64,000 nt of DNA from Pseudomonadota bacterium (GTDB lineage: Bacteria; Pseudomonadota; Alphaproteobacteria; Sphingomonadales; Sphingomonadaceae): NCBI GenBank assembly GCA_023457895.1, contig JAEXAY010000010.1, positions 1-64,000 on the forward strand, given 5' to 3'. The notes beneath the pieces are model-generated. The model made no database searches. It was not told where the DNA came from and worked only from the letters and a program-made list of their open reading frames with translations. Below, in pieces: positions 59,790 to 64,000 of the stretch (position 1 is its first letter; every line of letters begins with the position of its first letter). The position numbers and the translations under genes are program-made.

Positions 59790-60311
59790 ATGCATCGGCT
59801 TGGCTCCTCCAGATTTCCATACAGAATTGCGGCCATCGCGGTCGCCTACGCGCTTACCATGCCCACACCATTGTCCGCCCGGGTATCGCTCGGAATTTAT
59901 GACGGCTGGGGCGCTTTCCGGGAGGAAACAACCCCGCGCTGCTATGCGATCTCGGAGCCGGTCGTCCGTGCTCGAGGACGGCAATGGAAACCCTATGCAA
60001 GCGTCGGCTATTGGCCGGGCAAGAATGTTCGCGCCCAGCTTTATTTCCGCCTGTCGCGGGAAAAACGGACCGATGCGAACGCCACGCTTTCAATCGGGAA
60101 TCAGAAGTTCGCGCTGGTTTCGGGTGGCATCAATGCCTGGGCCGCCGATCCGCGGATGGATGCCGCGATCATCGCGGCGATGCGTTCCGCCACCAGCATG
60201 AGCATCAGCGTTCAGGCAAGAAATGGCGGATTCGTGACCGATGTCTATCGTCTGCGCGGTGCAGCCAGCGCAATCGATGCCGCTGCGCTGGCCTGCGCCG
60301 GGGCTGTCTAG
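59790..60311 (+). CDS. IalB-like (invasion-associated locus B type) secreted protein
   Basis: The 173-residue protein has a signal peptide (IAAIAVAYALTMPTPLSA) and a domain with LGIYDGWGAFREETTPRCYA and SEPVVRARGRQWKPYASVGY. It continues ATLSIGNQKFALVSGGINAW and ends AIDAAALACAGAV with a second cysteine. The GWGAF...CYA pattern, the ISEP and the paired cysteines recall the IalB/InvAs-B family of alphaproteobacteria. I chose the ATG at 59790; the longer reading from 59697 is less likely. It runs divergent from the three-gene cluster and is ended by a hairpin shared with the porin gene. Confidence 0.68.
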   Translation: MHRLGSSRFPYRIAAIAVAYALTMPTPLSARVSLGIYDGWGAFREETTPRCYAISEPVVRARGRQWKPYASVGYWPGKNVRAQLYFRLSREKRTDANATLSIGNQKFALVSGGINAWAADPRMDAAIIAAMRSATSMSISVQARNGGFVTDVYRLRGAASAIDAAALACAGAV

Positions 60312-60319
60312 GCACAAAA

Positions 60320-60345
60320 AAGGCCGGACCAAACGGCCCGGCCTT
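60320..60345. terminator. Bidirectional hairpin terminator between convergent genes
   Basis: An 8-base stem AAGGCCGG/CCGGCCTT with a 10-base loop lies between the convergent IalB-like and porin genes. A short A/T run flanks it on both sides (AAAAA on the left strand), so it could stop transcription from either side. Confidence 0.75.
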
Positions 60346-60368
60346 CTCAACTAACCGATACAGGATGC

Positions 60369-60938
60369 TTAGAAGCGAATACCCACGCCGGCCAGAACCT
60401 GGTGGCGGTTGGCGCCGTCACCATAATCCGAGTAGCGATATTCGCCCTTGAACAGCAGGTTGTTGCTGGTCTTGGTTTCCACGCCGGCACCCACGCGCCA
60501 GCCGCCGTCCGTGCCGCTTTCGTCGATGGTCGTCGTTCCGGCAACCTTCTGGACGAGATGCGTACGCGCGTCGGTATAACCGCCCTTCACATAAAGCAGC
60601 GTGTTCTTGTTCGCTCCCATGGTGGTGCCCACACGGCCACCGACATAGAGATCGCGGCCCGCCTTCAGGCAGTTTTCCGTGGTCGCGACCGTCACACACT
60701 TCTTGCCGGTCGAATCCATGATTTCACCTTCGACGCCAACGACAAGGCCGCCTGCATCAAAGTCATAACCGGCGCCAAGGCCATAGGCGAAGCCATCGGT
60801 GTTGACGTCGGAATCGATCTTGTCCCAACCGCCAATCGCTTCGATATGGCCACCGGTAAAGCCGGTGGTCTGGGCAGCAGCCGGGCTGGCGGCCACGGCT
60901 GCACCTGCAAGAAGGGCTCCGATAAGAATCTTTTTCAC
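60369..60938 (-). CDS. Small outer-membrane beta-barrel (porin family) protein
   Basis: The 189-residue protein has a signal peptide (KKILIGALLAGAAVAASPAA, cleavage near AAAQ) and an eight-strand barrel: GFAYGLGAGYDFDAGGLVVG, GVEGEIMDSTGKKCVTVATT, LLYVKGGYTDARTHLVQKVA, WRVGAGVETKTSNNLLFKGE and a terminal HQVLAGVGIRF ending in the phenylalanine that BamA recognises. It has two cysteines in a loop. The start is a GTG at 60938 with GGGG upstream. Function is unknown; such barrels are often abundant small porins. Confidence 0.85.
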   Translation of the reverse strand: MKKILIGALLAGAAVAASPAAAQTTGFTGGHIEAIGGWDKIDSDVNTDGFAYGLGAGYDFDAGGLVVGVEGEIMDSTGKKCVTVATTENCLKAGRDLYVGGRVGTTMGANKNTLLYVKGGYTDARTHLVQKVAGTTTIDESGTDGGWRVGAGVETKTSNNLLFKGEYRYSDYGDGANRHQVLAGVGIRF

Positions 60939-61191
60939 TGTACTTACCCCATTTCTGGTTTTGGTTAACAACGATGGGTCCAAACTCTGCTGGGAGAAGC
61001 TTGTTCCCGCTCGCCGTACCGCGGCAATTCGTGTCAGCCGGTTGAACCGCTTGTGAATTGTAAATTTATGCTTCGTTCAGAAACCGCATATTTGCGCCAA
61101 AAATCCCGCGGATTTCCGTTGCGCCGAACAAGCGAGTGACAAATTTGTCACGGCTGGCGCTAAACTTGTCTTTGCGGTAAAGAGTGGTCCC

Positions 61192-62442
61192 ATGCCGACA
61201 GATGAAATCACGCCGATGCCGATTCCCGGCCTTATCGATCCTGTGCCAGCGCCGCGCAGCATCACCCCGCGGGCCGATGGCAAGATCGATCTCATGGGTC
61301 TTGCGCGCGAACAGATTCGCGATCTTCTCGCTGAAGCGGGCCTTGATGCCAGGCAGGCCAAGCTGCGCGCCAAGCAGCTTTTCCACTGGATCTACCATCG
61401 CGGCGTGACCGATTTCGCGGCGATGACCGATATCGCCAAGGCGCAGCGCCCGTTCCTCGCGGACCGCTTCGTCATCGGCCGCCCCAATGTGATCGAGGCC
61501 CAGATGTCCTCGGACGGCACGCGCAAATGGCTGCTGCGGTCGGACGACGGGCAGGATTATGAGATGGTCTTCATCCCCGATGCGGACCGCGGCACCTTGT
61601 GCGTCTCGAGTCAGGTCGGCTGCACGCTCAACTGCCGCTTCTGCCACACCGGGACGATGCGGCTGGTGCGCAACCTGACGCCGGGCGAGATTGTCGGGCA
61701 GGTGATGCTGGCGCGCGATGCGCTCGGCGAATGGCCCAAGGGCAGCATGGCCGGCGAGGAAGAGGAAAGCGTGGGCCATTACACCGCCGACGGGCGCCTG
61801 CTCACCAATATCGTGATGATGGGGATGGGCGAGCCGCTGTATAATTTCGACAATGTGCGCGATGCGCTGAAGGTGGTGATGGACGGCGACGGGCTGTCGC
61901 TGTCAAAGCGCCGGATTACGCTCTCGACCTCGGGCGTGGTGCCGATGATGGAGCGCGCAGGCGAGGAGATCGGCGTCAATCTCGCGGTCAGCTTGCATGC
62001 CGTCACCAAGGAAATCCGCGACGAGATCGTCCCCCTCAACCGCAAATATGGCATCGAAGAACTGCTACAGGCCTGCGCCGATTATCCCGGCGCCAACAAT
62101 GCGCGGCGCATTACCTTCGAATATGTCATGCTCAAGGACAAGAATGACAGCGACGAGGATGCGCGCGAACTGGTGCGGCTGCTGAAACAGTACAGGATTC
62201 CGGCCAAGGTCAACCTCATCCCGTTCAACCCCTGGCCCGGCGCCCCCTATGACACGTCGACGCCGGAGCGGGTGAAGCGCTTTTCCGACATCATCTTCGA
62301 AGCGGGTATTTCGGCGCCGGTGCGCACGCCGCGCGGGCGCGATATCGATGCCGCCTGCGGCCAGCTCAAGACCAGCGCCGAAAGAAAGAGCCGCGCCGAA
62401 CTCGACCGGCTCGCCGAAGAAAAGCTGGCGGCGCTGGGTTAA
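61192..62442 (+). CDS. rlmN: Dual-specificity RNA methyltransferase RlmN
   Basis: RlmN methylates A2503 of 23S rRNA and A37 of some tRNAs using radical SAM chemistry. The 416-residue protein has the cluster motif GCTLNCRFCHTGTMRLVRNL (CxxxCxxC), the GMGEPLYNFDNV segment, and the catalytic cysteine in DAACGQLKT near the C terminus. It has about 40 extra N-terminal residues (proline-rich) compared with E. coli RlmN. It begins at 61192, without a clear ribosome site, and is divergent from the small porin gene. Confidence 0.96.
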   Translation: MPTDEITPMPIPGLIDPVPAPRSITPRADGKIDLMGLAREQIRDLLAEAGLDARQAKLRAKQLFHWIYHRGVTDFAAMTDIAKAQRPFLADRFVIGRPNVIEAQMSSDGTRKWLLRSDDGQDYEMVFIPDADRGTLCVSSQVGCTLNCRFCHTGTMRLVRNLTPGEIVGQVMLARDALGEWPKGSMAGEEEESVGHYTADGRLLTNIVMMGMGEPLYNFDNVRDALKVVMDGDGLSLSKRRITLSTSGVVPMMERAGEEIGVNLAVSLHAVTKEIRDEIVPLNRKYGIEELLQACADYPGANNARRITFEYVMLKDKNDSDEDARELVRLLKQYRIPAKVNLIPFNPWPGAPYDTSTPERVKRFSDIIFEAGISAPVRTPRGRDIDAACGQLKTSAERKSRAELDRLAEEKLAALG

Positions 62443-62474
62443 CCAGCCGCCGCCTGCCTTTTTTGCGCGGTGTG

Positions 62475-62882
62475 TCAGCGGACGTCGGCGCCCGCTTCCT
62501 TGACGATCGCGACATAACCATGATCGTTCGAGCGGATATGGCTGAACAGCCAGTTTTCGAGCATCTTCAGCAAATCTTCTGATGCGTCCTGTCCGGCGTT
62601 GTGGCGTTTTTGCAGCGCGGTCACTTCGGCGATGAACTTTTCATGCACCTTCTTGTGCAGGTCGGTCAGGCGATACCCAGCCGCTTCCATCATTTCCTCT
62701 TCCTCGCTGAAATGATTGACAGTGTAATCGGCAAGCTTCTCGATGACTTCCCCAACCTGCCCGTGGTCATTGCCCTCGCGGGCCTCATATAGTTCGTTGA
62801 TATAATCGACGATCTGCTGATGCTGTTCGTCAATCCAGTCGATCCCCGTGTCGAGATCATGCGTCCAGTTAAGAAAAGTCAT
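62475..62882 (-). CDS. Bacteriohemerythrin
   Basis: The 135-residue protein binds a di-iron centre and oxygen (or NO). The ligands of the family are visible: histidine in WTHDLDTGIDWIDEQHQQIV (two histidines), HFSEEEEMM with glutamate, HKKVHEKF (two histidines) and HIRSNDHGYV with Asp/His near the C terminus. Bacteriohemerythrins store or deliver oxygen or relieve NO stress. A perfect FNR-type box lies 82 bases upstream of the ATG, suggesting control by low oxygen or NO. Convergent with rlmN. Confidence 0.9.
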   Translation of the reverse strand: MTFLNWTHDLDTGIDWIDEQHQQIVDYINELYEAREGNDHGQVGEVIEKLADYTVNHFSEEEEMMEAAGYRLTDLHKKVHEKFIAEVTALQKRHNAGQDASEDLLKMLENWLFSHIRSNDHGYVAIVKEAGADVR

Positions 62883-62913
62883 TGCGAGGTACCCCCGTTT
62901 ATAATTAGTTAAT

Positions 62914-62931
62914 AACTGATTAATATCAGTT
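62914..62931. promoter_or_regulatory. AT-rich inverted repeat near the hemerythrin start site
   Basis: Arms AACTGAT (62914-62920) and ATCAGTT (62925-62931) enclose TAAT. It lies 32 bases upstream of the hemerythrin ATG, near the expected transcription start if the FNR box is at -41. It may be a second operator, for example for an NO-sensing repressor. No named consensus fits well. Confidence 0.4.
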
Positions 62932-62963
62932 ACTTAGCTATACACGCCTGCCCGAATAACACT

Positions 62964-62977
62964 TTGATCTGGATCAA
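62964..62977. promoter_or_regulatory. FNR/Crp-family box (TTGAT-N4-ATCAA)
   Basis: The site TTGATCTGGATCAA is a perfect match to the FNR/Anr/FnrL half-sites TTGAT and ATCAA with a four-base spacer. It lies 82 bases upstream of the bacteriohemerythrin ATG and 115 bases before the divergent gene at 63092. FNR-type regulators act at low oxygen and DNR/NnrR at nitric oxide; both use this sequence. Confidence 0.78.
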
Positions 62978-63091
62978 TAAGCGATGGGGTGGGCGGGAAT
63001 GCACCTGGGGCTGAACATCAGCCAACGCCGCATTCAGCCTTTGGTTAGCGACCCCAGGTTAGATATTGACGGCAAGCAAGAGGAGTCGATA

Positions 63092-63745
63092 TTGATCCGT
63101 ACCTGGCATATTCCGGTCATCGCGGCAGGGCTGATGGCTTCCTTTTCCGCCTCGGCCCAGACCACCCCGCCCGCCGACGCCTGGCAGATCGGGCCTGTCA
63201 TCAAGGGGCGCAACTATTCGGTCGGCATGCCGTTAACCCCGGCACCCGAACGCGGCGGAGGCTGGTCGTTCGACTTCCCCTATCCGACCGTCGACGATGG
63301 CCATGTCCATTATCTGACTTTCCGGCATGGATCGCTGGCCGGCAAATCGAAGATCGTTATGCGCTATCGCATCGATGCAGACCGCGGTGTTCGCTTTCTC
63401 GCGCGCGATGCCGCGCCCGGGACGCCGGCCACCATGACCGTCTATTTTCAGCGAGGCGGCGATCGCTGGACCGCCAAGGGACCTTATGTCAATTTCCGCT
63501 GGTACGCCCATTTTGCCACCACGCCGCTAACGCCCGGCGTGCGCGAACTGACCATCGACCTCAATGATCCGCGCTGGATCGCGGTGGTCGGCGGCAATGC
63601 CGCCGAGCGTCCGGAAGCCTTTTCGAACGCCAAGTTCAACGCCGACCGCGTCGGCTTTGTCATGGGCGGCGGAGGCGGCCTTGGGCACGGTGTCTATACG
63701 ACCGGCCCGGCGCGCTTCACCCTGCTCAGTTACCGTGTGATTTAG
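63092..63745 (+). CDS. Secreted hypothetical protein, polysaccharide-lyase-like fold possible
   Basis: The 217-residue protein begins at a TTG with GAGGAG upstream. A signal peptide (TWHIPVIAAGLMASFSASA, cleavage after SAQ) is followed by GGGWSFDFPYPTVDDGHVHY, FRHGSLAGKSKIVMRYRIDA, MTVYFQRGGDRWTAKGPYVN and GGGGGLGHGVYTTGPARFTL. It looks like a beta-sandwich of the carbohydrate-binding type. I know no family name. An in-frame ATG at 62984 gives an extra 36 residues that do not look coding. It is divergent from the hemerythrin gene. Confidence 0.65.
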   Translation: MIRTWHIPVIAAGLMASFSASAQTTPPADAWQIGPVIKGRNYSVGMPLTPAPERGGGWSFDFPYPTVDDGHVHYLTFRHGSLAGKSKIVMRYRIDADRGVRFLARDAAPGTPATMTVYFQRGGDRWTAKGPYVNFRWYAHFATTPLTPGVRELTIDLNDPRWIAVVGGNAAERPEAFSNAKFNADRVGFVMGGGGGLGHGVYTTGPARFTLLSYRVI

Positions 63746-63785
63746 GGGCTGGCCCCAACCGCGCCGCTTGCCTAAGGCGGCGCAC

Positions 63786-64000
63786 ATGGACTTCTCCCTT
63801 GCCTCACTTGCGCTGGTGTTCGGTGCCGGGATTCTGGGCGGCGCGATGAATGCGCTGGCGGGCGGGGGGACGTTTGCGACGCTGCCCGCGTTGCTCGCGG
63901 TCGGCCTTCCCGCCAATACCGCCAATGCAACGTCGAATGTCGCGCTGCTTCCGGGTGCGGGGATGAGCGCGTGGACCTTTCGCGACGAACTGGCACCGCT
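63786..64000 (+). CDS. Sulfite exporter TauE/SafE family permease (5' part, cut by window end)
   Basis: Only the first 71 residues are visible: MDFSLASLALVFGAGILGGA then MNALAGGGTFATLPALLAVG and ANTANATSNVALLPGAG. The glycine-rich GGTFATLPALLAVG signature and following NATS motif match the TauE/SafE family (PF01925), with two membrane segments visible. It is the second such protein in this window; the first is at 230-1144 on the other strand and has a different sequence. Substrate unknown. Confidence 0.85.
   Translation, partial: MDFSLASLALVFGAGILGGAMNALAGGGTFATLPALLAVGLPANTANATSNVALLPGAGMSAWTFRDELAP

Overview
This is a high-GC window of ordinary, densely packed chromosomal DNA. Its gene content points to an alphaproteobacterium of the order Sphingomonadales (Sphingopyxis/Sphingomonas-like). 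Pointers are an RcdA/DUF1465 protein (a CtrA-degradation adaptor family), a DksA whose zinc finger reads C-T-T-A, the TIGR02186 plus TauE/SafE pair, TamA/TamB, and several palindromic intergenic repeats (REP-like elements). I saw no rRNA, tRNA, CRISPR array, prophage or insertion sequence.

Layout. 1-9.7 kb: a minus-strand run for an NfrB-like glycosyltransferase, a probable NfrA-like barrel, a TauE/SafE exporter and a TIGR02186 protein. Diverging from it are a YeiH-type permease and NhaA. Then come a YbaN protein coupled to an AbrB/Doc toxin-antitoxin pair, a metallophosphoesterase and a DUF389 membrane protein. 9.7-15.7 kb (minus): a TonB-domain protein, etfBA downstream of sucC, a small lipoprotein and a CinA-type protein. 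15.8-20.3 kb (plus): map, then glnB-glnA behind a good sigma-54 promoter, then an M20 peptidase. 20.4-29.6 kb (mostly minus): tamA-tamB, rcdA, two YdcH-like small proteins, a PilZ protein and dksA. 30-35.8 kb (plus): a serine-rich surface protein with a PEP-CTERM-like tail, serS, surE, an AI-2E-type permease and a K+ channel with a TrkA-N domain.

35.8-48 kb: MipA/OmpV, a lipoprotein, an SLC13 permease, a quinol nitric oxide reductase (norB) with a small membrane partner, SirB2, rimO, a Baeyer-Villiger-type monooxygenase, an HTH regulator beside a palindrome-rich spacer, and an unassigned 343-residue protein with a downstream lipoprotein. 48-56.4 kb: a leucyl aminopeptidase, an NlpC/P60 peptidase, argC, a sorbosone-dehydrogenase-like protein, an alpha/beta hydrolase, dnaN and a histidine phosphatase. 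56.4-64 kb: a multi-spanning membrane protein facing three overlapping genes for single-pass membrane proteins (unassigned), an IalB-like protein, a small porin, rlmN, a bacteriohemerythrin with a perfect FNR-type box, and a second TauE/SafE permease cut by the window end.

How parts fit: glnB/glnA form a nitrogen-control unit. norB and the FNR-box-linked hemerythrin suggest a low-oxygen/nitric-oxide response. TamA/B, OmpV, the small porin and the Nfr-like pair are envelope genes. The least explained loci, and the best places to look for something new, are the three-gene Ig-like cluster at 56.4-59.7 kb and the 343-residue protein/lipoprotein pair at 46.4-47.9 kb.
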